DNA from: Daphnia pulex
Lineage: Eukaryota; Arthropoda; Branchiopoda; Diplostraca; Daphniidae
Reading direction: 5' to 3'
DNA: 64,000 bases
Assembly (NCBI RefSeq): GCF_021134715.1
Contig: NC_060023.1
Coordinates: 4,030,001-4,094,000, forward strand
This document shows positions 1 through 12,612 of the stretch, piece by piece. Below the pieces are notes generated by a model that saw only the letters and a program-made list of their open reading frames with translations, did no database searches and was not told where the DNA came from. Numbering within the stretch: position 1 is the first letter of the stretch; each line of letters opens with the position of its first letter. The translations under genes were made by a program, and so were the position numbers.

Positions 1-223
1 TAAATTTTGCAACCAGTAGCTACGTATTTCCTCGCTGAAAAATAGTAGTGATTTTAATCAAAGTGGGAACCATTGACTGTCACCTCAGACCTCGCGTTTG
101 TTTACTCCGGTTTATTCAGTTATTACACTTTTCTTCTTTTAAGTTTTTTTGCAGTTGATTAGAGCCTGAATTATATTATAACGTGAGATATAATTCAAGT
201 GAAAGTCAACAGGTGTAGTCAGT

Positions 224-3200
224 ATGACAACGGTGAAAATGTCTTCGATGAACAATTGGCTTGGAATCCTTTTGTTATCAATGTTACATCTCGTGGACGC
301 CGAGAATTTGACGGATTGGAACACTGGCGACGGCGGATTCAAGTGGCGGGCCAACTGTGATTTTCCCGGCGACGATATAGGTCAAGTTCTCTTAACAACT
401 GCAACCCGAGAAGAGTGTGGCCGACTTTGTATTGCCAACCCGCAATGCAGCCACTTTGTGTTTGGTTATCTGGAAAAGTGTTACATGAAGAATACGCCAT
501 CAACGACACACCGTCAAGACATCGATTATGAAAGCACGGCCATTTGCGGTTTCATTCCCTGGAGATTTGAATCTCAAATTGGTATTTAAAAGCATAGCCA
601 TTGACAAAATGAATTTGAATCCAAATAATATTGTGAAAAAATATTTATGTTATTCAGGAAGGGACGACTGGAAATCTACAAGCGAAAGTGGTGCTCATAG
701 CTGCAGTTTTTATGGCAACGACAGTTTGATTTTGACGACAGATTGCCGACAGGCTGAAGATTGCTCCCTATGGTACGACCAGGTTCTTCCCACTAATGGT
801 TCAACAGCCTGTAAATTATTAGACGGAAATTCAGGATCGTGTTGCCCGGTGCTCCCTAAAATCACTATAAAGTTCCATGAAGAAAGTCTGTTTAAATTTT
901 TATCCTGCTAAATGAATTATTAATTGATTCTTCCGTCTCTACTTTATTAGCGCAATACATTAAAATGATCCCCGATGAGAGGGAGCGAATAATCGACGCG
1001 GGAACAAATCTCACTCTGACGTGTGTCTACGCCTTTGAAGACGAATATCAAAAGAAAAATTATAATTTTTCGTGGGAAATTCCAGATTACTTAATCAAAA
1101 ACACTGAAGTATAGATTGACATTTGACTTTATACCCTCGCACTTCATTTTTATCAAAATATTTTCTCTCTTGATTAAATAGTTAAGCGACTTGGACAGTC
1201 GTCTTCGCAAAACGTTTGGGAGGAACGAGACTCACATGACATCGACATTGTCCCTGGTAAATGCAAGAGCCAGAGACACTGGAAACTTCGGTTGCAAGGG
1301 CATCCCGTACGGAATTGCAAACACGTTTACCGTCAGTCAATACGTCTATGTTTTCAGTTCGTTATATTGTTCATAGAAAATTTTTCACTGTATAAAGGAA
1401 TGGTCAATCTCTGAAATTATTTTATTTTAAGATGATTCGGAACTTGTTATTATTGAAGGCAACGAATTTTACTTCGAAATTTCTCAAGATCAAACTAATT
1501 TTCCCGTCAAGTGCATTCCAACCCATCCGGATGTCAAGGTTTCGCTCATCCACAGACATCAATACACAGCAAGAGGCCAAAACTGGTTGGAACCCAAAGT
1601 AAGTATACATTTTAAAGTCTCTTTGGCAATAAACTAAAATGATAGTAAATTAATATTGGGTTGCAAATTTTTTAACAGGCCGATTTGTTAGAAGAACTAT
1701 GTTCGACTTGGTGTTTCAATAAAAAAAGTGGACTTAATCTCAAAAAAGCGAAAATCGACGACTCTGGCCATTTCGAATGCATAGGGACCTACAAAAATAA
1801 GACGAATTTACATAATTTCTATTTGTTTGTCAGTGGTAAGCTTATTACTAAATTGGTGTAGTCCGTTATTATACTCAGTCATTTACAAAATGAAAATCTA
1901 ATAGGAATGGAACTGAAAGGAGTTGATGGTGCAGGTGATCCTTATTTTGAAGGAATTGACGTTACTTTAATTTGCCGAACTTACCAATATACCAAGTTCT
2001 CTTCTCCACCAAACTGGTCCTACCGAATTAATGGAAAAGAGCAGATTCACATCATTGATGAAAACAATTCACCTGAAGGTCTGAAGCTACTTTATTCGAT
2101 TGCTGGAGTCATTCGCCTATTAATTTAAAGAATTACAAATAAAACATTCAGGTATTGAAATAAGAAAGGACTCATTTGACTATAGTGGTAAAACACTTTA
2201 CGAAAATCAACTTCACATCTTCGACATCAGTCCAAAAGGCTATAGCTTTCAATGCCAAGGAAGTGGTTTCATTGATTATGTATGGAAAACATTTCTCGCC
2301 AAAGGTTGGTTGTTTAACCTTCCTTATTCCGGAAATAAAATTATTTCGATCGTGCTCAATCGCGTGCTAATTCGTCGTAATTCTGGCTTTGAAAATTTTC
2401 AGAATTACATGGGGACTTGAAACATAAATCTGTTCAATTAGAGAAAGATATCGCACAAAACTTGACTTGCTTCCTAGGATCTCAAAATGCTTCGACCAAA
2501 TGGTTAAAGGTGAACTGTTTTCATTTAAAATTAATTCTTTCATTTAAAAACATTCATCAAGTATTACATTTACAATAGGATGAGAAAGAATATTCAGGAC
2601 AAGTTTACTCCGTGGGCAACTCTTCAATCTTACCGCTTTATGGAAAGATGGGTGAAAGCGGAAGCTACGCTTGTCAGTGGAAAGTCAGCTTTCCAGGTGA
2701 TGCGAAATACAGAAATTTCACCGTTTCTTTCCTCGATAAAATTCCAGTAAATGACAAGACCGTCACTATCGCCGTCCCTACAATATTTGCAATTTTACTT
2801 TTCATCCTATTTGTCTCCGTTGGAGTGAAATTTTATTATGACAAGGTAAACTTATGGAATTTATTATTTAGCAAGTAACGTCATCGGGAAACTTACCGAC
2901 GTTCTTTCATTATTTGCTGCTGGCCATTTGAAATGTCAACCAAAAGAAACGACGAGTTTCACAGGAAGCGTTCGTTAGATTGCTGAATGGAAATGCCAAG
3001 CAAATTAATAACCAATCACCAATAGAAGAGCAAGTAGAATACCTACCCTATGATAGACGCTGGGAATTTCCAAGAAATCGTCTGCAACTCGGTTCATTTT
3101 TATTTTCTAGCTTCATACGTTAAAATTAAACGGAATAACGACTCTCATTACTGTAAACTTATAGGTATCCAATTGGGAACTGGTTGCTTCGGCCGTGTAG

Positions 3201-4803
3201 TCAAAGCGGAAGCAGTGGGACTCAAAGACTCTGAAGAAGCTGTCAAAACAATAGCTGTCAAAATGGTTCGGTCGCAAGCTAATATCGCAGCAATGGAAGC
3301 CCTCATCAGTGAACTGAAAATTCTCGTCTATTTGGGATCACACCTCAATGTCGTCAATCTACTGGGAGCCTGCACCAAGCAAATACACAAGGGTATAAAG
3401 ATTAATAATTCGACCATGTTGTTGTTCGTTGTGTGTGTTGTGTTTGTTTTTTCTTCTTCTTATAAATCTTATTTTCCTTTTATATAGGAGAACTGTTTGT
3501 GATCGTTGAATATTGTCGGTTCGGCAATTTGCAAACGTTTTTGATTAACCACAGGAATAGTTTTGTTAATCTGGTGGACGAGTTTGGGAACCTGAAAACG
3601 CAACACGAAATTGAAAGTAACAATTTCACCAGGTAAAAAAGTTCATTCATGTTATTGTGACCTAATAAAAAAGTATTTAGTGGTAAACTAATCCACAGAT
3701 CAAAAGCGGAAGAAAACCCATCGCAAGCAGAAACGAGCGATTTTCAAGCTTATGGCTGTTCTGGCATGAATTCATCCTGTGAAATTTTGAACGCCAATTT
3801 AAGTAAAAGAACATTCCATAATTGTTTTAAATTACTGTCAAAGGAAACCGACATATGGTATTAATCCTTCTATTTTTCTAGCAGATTTCAACCTCGAAGA
3901 AGAACTGGATGGAAATTTAGATCGGTCGATTTCAACAACCAATCTCATTTCTTGGTCTTTTCAAATAGCTCGAGGAATGGACTACTTGGTTAGCAAAAAG
4001 GTACTATCAAACAAATATCTATATCTTCACTTGCCATGACTCGGAATCCTATGGAAAAGGTTCTCCATGGTGATCTGGCGGCCCGCAATATTCTGCTCGC
4101 TGACGATGGAGTTGCAAAAGTGGCCGACTTTGGCATGGCTAAGAAAATGTATTACGAAGACTGCTACGAAAAAAGAGGACAAGTAATTCAAAATCAAAGA
4201 CATACCCCACATGATTAATTACAGCAACATTTTGTGGCATGTCAGGGGTTGTTGCCGGTCAAGTGGATGGCCATTGAATCCTTGACGGATCGCATCTTTT
4301 CCAGCCAATCTGACGTGTGGTCGTACGGGATCGTTCTTTGGGAACTCTTTTCTTTGGGTCGAGTTCCCTATCCAGGTTTGACGTTTCCATCAATCATCAA
4401 AATGAATTGTAGAGGTTACGAATATGTTTCTGTTAATTTAGGTATGGACGTCGGTCACATACTCATGAAAGAAATTCTAAACGGATATCGAATGGACAAA
4501 CCGGAACTGGCGCCCAAGTTCTTCGGGGAAATGATGGCCGATTGCTGGAAATCGGATCCGAAAGAGAGACCCACTTTCAGCCAAATGGAGAAGGTTATCT
4601 GCGGCCATATGGAGTCGTCGGTCAGCTCAGACTATTTGAATATGAACGCGGTATATGTGAAGCTCAACGAAGACAAGGAGAACGCTTCGCCAAAGGAGCA
4701 TTTTGGATTGGCCAAGTTGTTGAGAGAAAAATCGGAAACTCAATCCAAGAGAGACGCCACGCGACACTCATCGTTTCCTATACGATTCTCCAAAAAAAGA
4801 TGA
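224..4803 (+). CDS. Receptor tyrosine kinase, apple/PAN head plus Ig domains (PDGFR/VEGFR class)
   Basis: Eighteen exons can be read: 224-581, 658-885, 951-1108, 1182-1335, 1432-1598, 1679-1835, 1905-2078, 2152-2304, 2403-2509, 2579-2845, 2947-3091, 3165-3392, 3488-3632, 3699-3802, 3885-4000, 4060-4182, 4246-4375, 4442-4803. They give about 1,091 residues with consistent phases; the exon 4 donor is the least certain. A signal peptide (1-26) precedes a cysteine-rich apple/PAN-like domain (about 27-120), then several Ig-like modules, and one membrane span (about 614-635). The kinase has glycine loop GTGCFG (694-699), Lys722, an insert of roughly 75 residues (785-862), catalytic HGDLAARN (890-897; usual HRD Arg is Gly) and DFG (910-912). 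The split kinase plus Ig ectodomain places it in the PDGF/VEGF receptor class (family knowledge). Tail Tyr1036 sits in YLNM, a PI3K p85-type (YxxM) and GRB2-type (YxN) motif. The role in growth-factor signalling is inferred; the ligand is unknown. Introns 4183-4245 and 4376-4441 are short; the second is stop-free and in frame. Confidence 0.88.
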
Positions 4804-5090
4804 GATGGGTGATGCACATGTGTGACCGAGCAATCTGCTAGCAATATATATTACTCGTTAAATTTCACCTCAAACAATTTGTTCATGGAATTATTGCGCG
4901 TCATTTTCCGTTTTTTGATGCAAAATTTGGCGGCGGGCGACGGCTGGATAGAGTATGGTATAGTGTAACATAGATGTGTACATAGAAGTCGTAGATGTCG
5001 ATTGTCGATATAGTTAGAGACTATGGTGAGTGTGTCTACGTGGAGCGCACCAATCAGGGAGCTTCTTTCAAATTTTCAATAGCCAATGGG

Positions 5091-5096
5091 AATAAA
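5091..5096 (+). terminator. Poly(A) signal AATAAA (kinase gene)
   Basis: This is a canonical hexamer downstream of the stop at 4803 on the same strand. Its assignment to this transcript is inferred from position only. Confidence 0.4.
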
Positions 5097-5578
5097 CTTT
5101 TGACAAGGATCAAATTGCAAGGAAATTTAAAATTTAATCAGACACGTTTCTAATCCTTGTTATTTTATTTGCATGTCCAATTTTAAAAGCTTAATTTCTT
5201 TAAATACTTTAACCTTAACTTTATTCAAACTATAGTATCAGGTTTTTTTAAAATGAATGATTTTCGTTCATAGCCGTTAAAATGAGGAATTTAAGTAAGA
5301 ATGCTTAGTTCCTGTTTAATTTCTATTAAAAAAATCACGTGACCAGTTTCCCCAACCCCAAAACCCTTGGCAATGCGAAAACATTGAATTCTGCAGGTAA
5401 AAAGATATGCCTACCAATTCTACACGAATACGGACTGCGCATACTGATATGGCATATTCCGGCTGTAAATGTCGTATCTGTATGTCTGATTTCAACGCAT
5501 TGGGGGTAAGCTTGAACATAGATATGCTTAAAATTTCGTTTTAGCGATACAAGATTATTACTCAAATTCATTTGTTTG

Positions 5579-5602
5579 GTGTTATCACTCTGGTGATAAC
5601 AC
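5579..5602. repeat. Perfect 10-bp stem-loop
   Basis: GTGTTATCAC (5579-5588) is followed by a TCTG loop and its exact reverse complement (5593-5602). It lies in the spacer between the kinase and transportin genes. It could be a 3' UTR structure, a small MITE remnant or chance. Confidence 0.6.
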
Positions 5603-6087
5603 ACCTTGTTAGGCAACGCTGACTTTCTAGTTCCATCGCTTCATTTATAGAAAAAAAAGCCGTAATCTGCTTTTGGAACTCCTTGCACCATGGTGCTTGC
5701 AGCCTTACACCTCCAATTCTGACTTCCAACTAAGAGCCTCGACTCGACGCCATTGACAAAGCGCGCCTTTGAATTGGAATAAGGGGATAGACGAATTGCA
5801 TTGCTAATTCATTATTTTTCACAAAAACTTCGAAGTCAAGGTTATTTAAAAAATTAGCACACATCGTTTATTTAAATCAAATAAAGTTTTGCTCAATACC
5901 ATCCCTCATCTCCAAGACTCAAATCCATTTGTGTTCGTCGTCATTGATTTCTGCCGCTAGGTGGCAGTGAAGTCCTGCCCAAACCAGCTTCAGGCGTCAC
6001 GAAGAAGGGAATGGCATTACCCTCACTTTTTGTGACAGATGGGTAGGCTTTTAGTTCTAGAAGGCTAGTTGAAAAAAAACGTTCAAC

Positions 6088-9000
6088 ATGGCCGAAACTT
6101 GGTCGCCACAAGAAGATGGCCTGTGTCAAATTTTACAATTATTGAAAGAATCCCAATCACCAGATAATGCTACCCAACGCGCAGTTCAACAGGTATGTAA
6201 TCTGGTTAATTAAATCTGGAAGTTATACATACACGAAATCCCATTTTTTCGGGAAGGGAAAACGGGCCGTTCACCGGTCTGCAGTTGTTTCAACATAGTT
6301 GCATGGTGGTTGTTATGAACATGTTTATTGATCTTTGTAGAAATTGGAAGAACTCAACAAATATCCAGATTTCAACAACTACTTGATATTTGTATTGACG
6401 AAGCTCACATCAGAAGGTAATTGGTTAAATTAAGTAATCAATAGTAATGCTAATGTTTTGTTTTTATGAATCTGACATAGATGAACCCACCAGATCCCTG
6501 AGTGGGTTGATTTTGAAGAACAATGTGCGAGCTCATTTTCATAAGTTTCCTGCCACCGTAGCAGATTTCATTCGTAGTGAATGTCTTTCTGCTATAGGAG
6601 ATCCATCACCTCTCATACGGGCGACTGTTGGTATCCTCATCACTACCATCTCTTCAAGAGGGGAATTGGCTAACTGGCCAGAACTATTGCCCAAACTGTG
6701 CCAAATGCTTGATTCACAGGTTTTTTCTTGTTTACATTTTATTCTACTTAACTTTGTGAATTAATAGTCAATGTATGTTACTCTTGATTTCTAGGATTAC
6801 AATGTGTGTGAAGGTGCATTTGGAGCCCTTCAAAAAATCTGTGAGGATTCATCAGAAATTCTTGACAGTGATGCGCTGAATAGGCCATTGAATATTTTGA
6901 TTCCTAAGTTTCTTCAGTTTTTCCAACACAGCAGTTCAAAAATTAGGTAAACTTTCTCCAAGTGTAATGCTTTCAATGAAAAGGTGTTATATAATCTTCT
7001 TTGGTTTAGATCACATGCTTTGGCTTGTGTCAATCAATTCATTATGAGTCGAACGCAAGCTTTGATGATTCACATTGACGCATTTCTGCAGGTGATAAAC
7101 TTCCTTACATATAATTTAGACTTAAATGTAAACTAAATATGAAAATCAAATCGTTTAGGGTTTAATGCATTTAGCTGCAGATGATGATGCAGAAGTGCGT
7201 AAAAATGTGTGTCGAGCATTAGTTATGCTTCTCGATGTTCGAATGGACCGATTAGTTCCTCATATGCATAACATAATTGAGGTATTATTTCTTCATTCTC
7301 TTGTTTTAAAATCGTTTGGATTGTTGCAAATTGACTATAAAAATGTTTTTTTTTTTCGCATTCTTCAGTATATGCTAGGTAGAACGCAAGATGCAAATGA
7401 AACAGTTGCTTTAGAAGCTTGTGAATTTTGGCTTTCGCTGGCAGATCAGCCTATTTGTAAGGAAGTTCTCAACCCTCACCTTGCTAGATTGGTTCCAGTT
7501 TTGGTAAAGGGGATGAGATACTCGGAAATCGACATAATCCTCCTCAAGGTTTGTCCAATTTGGTGAATTCTATCATGGGAAACGATTAAGTGATCTCATT
7601 ATACTTGATCCACAGGGAGACGTTGAAGAAGATGAGATGATACCCGATCGGGAGCAAGATATCCGACCTCGCTTCCACAAGTCTCGTACTCATACGCTCC
7701 ATCGTGAGGGTGCTGAAAGTGGTCGTCCTGCCAATGCGGATGGGGAGATTCCTGAAGATGATGAAGATCTTGAAGATGGTGACGAAGATGACGGCATGGA
7801 TTCGGACAGCGCTCTTTCAGATTGGAACCTGAGTAATCTAATAGCATATGAAATACTTTTGTGTTTGAGTCTTCAACATTGAACTTTACTGTAGGAAAAT
7901 GCAGTGCTGCAGCGCTTGATGTGTTAGCGAATGTTTTTAAAGACGACTTGCTTCCAGTGCTGTTGCCAATTTTGAAGGAGACTCTTTTTCATTCGGATTG
8001 GGAGATCAAAGAATCTGGAATTTTGGCGCTTGGAGCGATTGCTGAAGGTAAGCTTTTCTGCATTTTAATTTATATTAATCGATGTTAACATAAACATTTT
8101 TTATTTTTCAGGTTGTATGACAGGAATGGTAGCCCATCTTCCCGAGTTAGTTCCCTTTTTGATTAATTGTTTGTCGGAGAAAAAAGCTTTGGTACGCGCT
8201 ATCACTTGTTGGACTCTCAGCCGCTACGCTCACTGGGTTGTGGGCCAACCTCACGATCAGTACCTCAAACCGCTAATGACCGAAGTAAGTGTGTACACAG
8301 TTGAAGGTATCAATTCAATAAACTTGCTAATGCATTTTGATTTTTTTAGCTTCTGAAACGAATATTGGACGGGAATAAGCGTGTACAAGAGGCTGCTTGT
8401 TCAGCGTTTGCCACTCTCGAGGAAGAAGCGTGCACAGAACTAGTACCCTATTTGGGTTTCATTCTGGAGACCCTTGTTTATGCCTTTAGCAAGTATCAAC
8501 ATAAGAACTTGTTAATTCTTTACGATGCTATCGGTACGCTGGCAGACTCAGTTGGTCACCATCTAAATAAACCCGACTACATTAATCTACTGATGCCACC
8601 ACTAATCACCAAATGGAATGTGCTCAAAGATGAAGATAAAGACCTTTTTCCTTTACTTGAAGTATGTCATCGTTGCCAGGAATTCTTTTTTGTTCATTAT
8701 TATTTTATTTTGTTTATAAACTTATCATTTTTTTTATTATTTTTTTAGTGTTTATCAAGCGTAGCGACAGCACTACAATCGGGATTTCTGCCCTATTGTG
8801 AGCCAGTCTTTCGTCGTTGCATTTCTTTAGTAGAACAGACTTTAAATCAGCACATTGTATGTTATCTGCATTTATTTCTTTAGAATTCATTTTATGAATT
8901 AATCGTTATAATTGATGTTGACAGGCCAGTATGCAGCAACCTGATCAGTTCGAAGCTCCCGACAAGGACTTTATGATTGTAGCCCTTGACCTTCTGTCTG

Positions 9001-10663
9001 GATTAACGGAGGGTCTTGGAGGCCATATCGAACGTCTCATCGTCGCATCAAATATTATGCAGCTTCTTTACCAAAGCATGCAGGTATGTATAAAAATGTT
9101 GTTTTGCTTAACCTGACTAATATCCTTCATTTCGTGTACGTTTCGTATCAGGATCCAATGCCTGAAGTTCGTCAGTCGTCGTTTGCTTTGTTGGGGGATT
9201 TGACCAAAGCATGCTTTCAGCACGTTCTGTCATGCTTACGTATGTTACATATTTTTCCCATTATATAAATTGAATGTGCAATCTAATATTTTACCGTTTG
9301 AGCAGCTGAATTCCTGCCCATCCTAGGACAGAACTTGAACCCGGAATTCATCTCAGTCTGTAACAATGCCACTTGGGCTATAGGGGAGATCGCGGTAAAA
9401 CTCGGTAATCTATAACTTAAAATTGATACCCTATTTTTATACATTAGAAACTAATCAATATGATGATTTTAGGAAATGAAATGCACAACTATATTCCATT
9501 GTTTTTGAACCAGTTGATTGCCATAATCAATCGACCCAACACCCCAAAAACACTTTTGGAAAATACAGGTAAGAAAGAAATTTTTTGTCCTTATTAGAAT
9601 TTTTCTCGAGTCCTCGAAAAAATGGACCATGAAAATTTAATTCTAGTTTATGTTGCGTTGCCAACGTGTTTTTTTTTTAAACATTGCTATATAATTTGAA
9701 TTACTGTGGTTTAATTTTAATCCGATTCTTTTCAACGGGGGTGTTCAAACTTGTAACAGACATTTGTACGTAAGGTGATTTTCAATTAAGTTTTTCTTGT
9801 TGAATCCAAGCCTAAGTTACCTAAAGCTTCTGAAGTTTCTTTATTTGTTATTGCCATTGGTTTATTTGTTATTTTTGAGTGCATATTTCCTGTCCGAATA
9901 CTTTTTTTTATTTGTGCGTCTTTTCTTTTGTCTCCTCCTGATTTCCCTTTTTGGATTCGTCCCGTTTGAAACCTAACCCAACCTCACCTCACCTCTGGCG
10001 CCGATATTCTGCCGTTTCCCATCACACCAATAGCCATTACCTTAGGTCGTCTGGGCTTTGTGTGTCCCCACGACGTGGCTCCTCATTTGCAACAATTCGC
10101 CCAACGATGGTCGGTTTCTTTTGCTAATTTTTTCTTTTCACTTTTTGATTAAATTTTTTTTTATTATTATCGTGGTTATTATTATTTTTAAACTCGTTTG
10201 CCACCCTTTTTGTGATATTTCCTGTGTGATAATCATTCGATAATCTCATCCCAATTTCTTATAAAAGTCTAGGCTGATTAGATGCCGATTCGTATAACAT
10301 GTACTTTTATTTCAAGGTGTATGTCGCTTCGAAACATACGAGACAATGAAGAAAAGGATTCCGCCTTTCGTGGGATGTGCAACATGATAGCTGTTAATCC
10401 TGGTGGCATCGTGCACGATTTCATCTTCTTCTGCGACGCCGTCGCTTCCTGGGTCAGCCCGCGGCCTGATCTCAAGGAACAATTTGTCAAAGTAATTGAA
10501 TATCTGTACATTTCCTTGGTCGATGTCTCCTAAGTGTGTCATTTGAAACTTTCAGATTCTCCAAGGCTTCAAAAGTCAAGTAGGTGACGACGGTTGGAAA
10601 CGTTTTACTGATCAGTTTCCGCCACCACTTCGTGAACGCATGTCGCAACAGTATGGTGTCTGA
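6088..10663 (+). CDS. Tnpo1: Transportin-1 (importin beta-2), nuclear import receptor
   Basis: Nineteen exons: 6088-6192, 6341-6416, 6481-6719, 6795-6946, 7010-7091, 7159-7281, 7369-7548, 7616-7832, 7895-8047, 8112-8284, 8350-8661, 8749-8856, 8925-9083, 9152-9239, 9306-9404, 9473-9568, 10034-10109, 10317-10491, 10556-10663. They sum to 906 residues, close to the roughly 890-900 of animal transportin-1. The start MAETWSPQ and the end MSQQYGV are typical of the family. The whole chain is HEAT-repeat helices. Exon 8 encodes the acidic H8 loop (about 360-383, mostly Asp/Glu), which in the family couples RanGTP binding to cargo release. The family carries PY-NLS cargoes such as hnRNPs through the nuclear pore and is regulated by Ran (established knowledge). 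The gene looks intact and single. The last introns are the longest (464 and 207 nt). The start was chosen because this ATG opens the conserved N-terminus. Confidence 0.96.
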
Positions 10664-11323
10664 TGGCTGACTGCGTCCGTACTACATATTCACGGTGCTG
10701 GTCTCCGTCGGAAAGAGAAAAAAAAAGAAAAGCAAAAAAAAAAAAAAAAAAAAAAAATGTTAGCTGTTTTCTTTCAGGCTAAACATCGACTTTTCCTGCT
10801 CATTTCCTAACAAATTTCGTCATGGTAAAAACATGGTGAAATTATTCTTTATTTCTTGTAACTCGTCTTTTTGATTATTTTTCTTTTCCTGTTTTCTTCT
10901 GTTTCTTTTCTTTTCCAGGCTCTCTTAGCGTGGATGCCGTTCTTCTTTATTCTTTTAAGAAATTAGGTATAAAAATGTCTGGTTCTTTCGGATTTGGTCA
11001 GAACCATATTCCGAAATTGCAGATTGTGTGAAGATTTAAGCGTCCAAGTTAGGTTTGATGTATGTACCCTCGTAATTTTTTGAGGGGTTTGAATCCTTTA
11101 TGGGCAGTCGTAATGTCATCTTCATTTGTTGGCCTTAAGCCCTCGGCCATTCATTTTTTCTGTTATGCTATTGTAATTGATTGGTTCGTGACAGGTTGCA
11201 TCCGACCTTGTCAGACAGAATTATTTGAGAAGGCCTAGGTGTACGCTTGTGTTAGTTTTGTACTTCTTCATTGTTGGTAAAACTTCATACCACTGACCTC
11301 CAGCGCCATCTGATTTAGAATAT

Positions 11324-11343
11324 GGGGAGGGGGGAAGGGAGGG
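11324..11343 (+). other. G-quadruplex-type motif
   Basis: Four G-runs (4, 6, 3 and 3 Gs) are separated by loops of one, two and one A. This fits the usual intramolecular G4 rule. It lies about 660 bases after the transportin stop, so it may sit in its 3' UTR in RNA-sense orientation. Confidence 0.6.
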
Positions 11344-12606
11344 CTCCGGTCAATTTTTGTTCAATCGTTTCAAAGCGTTTACTTATGTACTTAAAAACGC
11401 CAAAACAGTAGCGTTATCGTTCGCGCTCTTTGTCCTTTTTTTTTCTTTTTTTTTCCAAAATTCAATCGTTTGTTCCTCTAATTGATACCCAAGTAAAAAC
11501 AAAGTTCATGACTATTAGCGTTCCACTTATAAATCTTCTTTAGAGGGAATTGTTTGCTTTTTTAAAAGGGAAATAAGTCTGTGATATCTGCACGCAATGC
11601 TCATCACTTTTTTGTCGAAATGCTTCAGTGCGTATGAGGAAAATCGTTTTTAAAAAAATAACTTGAGGCTTAAAAAAATAATAAAGACAATTACTTGAAA
11701 GAATTAAGTCAATCAAACTCGACCCCAGTTTCAAATTAGACGCGAACCAAAATTTTTTTTGTTTGTTCCAGGGTCGTGATTTGTTGTCTTGCGTATACGG
11801 GTTGGGTATAGGGAAATCAAAAACAAAAAAATTTCCTTTTTCTCGATATAGGCTTATTTGGTTTTAAAAATGGGATGGAATTTGCCTACTTTTTTTTTTC
11901 TCTCTTCTAGTCTGTAAGGTCGGGGTAACTTTTTAAGGGGACGCATTTCGTTGCCCTTTGCCATTTTATTGGCGTCGTTAGGATTTTTCTGAGTATTCAC
12001 CATTAACTTGGTGATGGTATAGCGGGATAAGAAATTCGATCAATTGGGCAGGGTTAGAAAAAGAAGTCAAGTTGGCCACTTCAGAATGTCATGTCACACG
12101 TTGTGACTTGATATGCTTTACTTCACTTTTCATCTTTCCGATTTTTTCCGTTTCGAGAAATAAATCTTGATTTTGTTCTTTGAATTTCCATCTACAGCCA
12201 CATTTCTCGTCCCCTAGGCCTTCACAATTCAACAATGTATAACTGCCCGTCATTGTTAGGCTATTTTAATATGTGTGAGTATGTGTATTTCTCTAATTGG
12301 TGAATGTTAGGACTAAATCTTCTATAGAAATGAGTAAATGATCATTAATCATACAAGTGTTCTGTTACTGTAGGATTTTCACACGTTTAAATGATTAAGT
12401 TATAAAAATTTGCCCTCGCTCGTCGTTTCTAGCACTTCGTAACAAGTTTCTTTCCTCATAATTGAATTGGCACATTTCTCCCATTGTGTGTCATGTCGAA
12501 TGATCAATAGACGATGAAATTGCGTAGCGTTTTTTCATCGTTCCTTTTTTTTGTTTAGTTTCGTATGTCATGTCTTCTGATTGTCTACAAAATCATATTC
12601 AATTTT

Positions 12607-12612
12607 AATAAA
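12607..12612 (+). terminator. Candidate poly(A) signal AATAAA (transportin)
   Basis: This hexamer is on the transportin strand. A nearer AATAAA lies at 12159-12164. Either would imply a 1.5-1.9 kb 3' UTR, and shorter alternatives using variant signals are possible. Confidence 0.3.

Larger units (their letters stand above)
4804..6087. other. 3' UTR of the kinase gene and intergenic spacer
   Basis: No gene is visible. An AATAAA at 5091-5096 is a plausible polyadenylation signal for the kinase transcript, about 290 bases after its stop. A perfect 10-bp stem-loop lies at 5579-5602, and a 12-bp palindrome (GCACCATGGTGC) lies near 5686. The last few hundred bases should contain the transportin promoter and 5' UTR, but I see no clear TATA box. 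Confidence 0.5.

Noticed and set aside
4225-4245. Alternative acceptor adding seven residues to the kinase activation loop
   Set aside because: The acceptor at 4245 gives the standard [11 protein letters not shown] activation-segment length; the upstream site would insert seven residues there. It was kept out of the main model but remains possible as an isoform.
10058-10243. 61-codon hydrophobic ORF in transportin
   Set aside because: It reads exon 17 and the following intron out of frame; the in-frame translation is clearly transportin.
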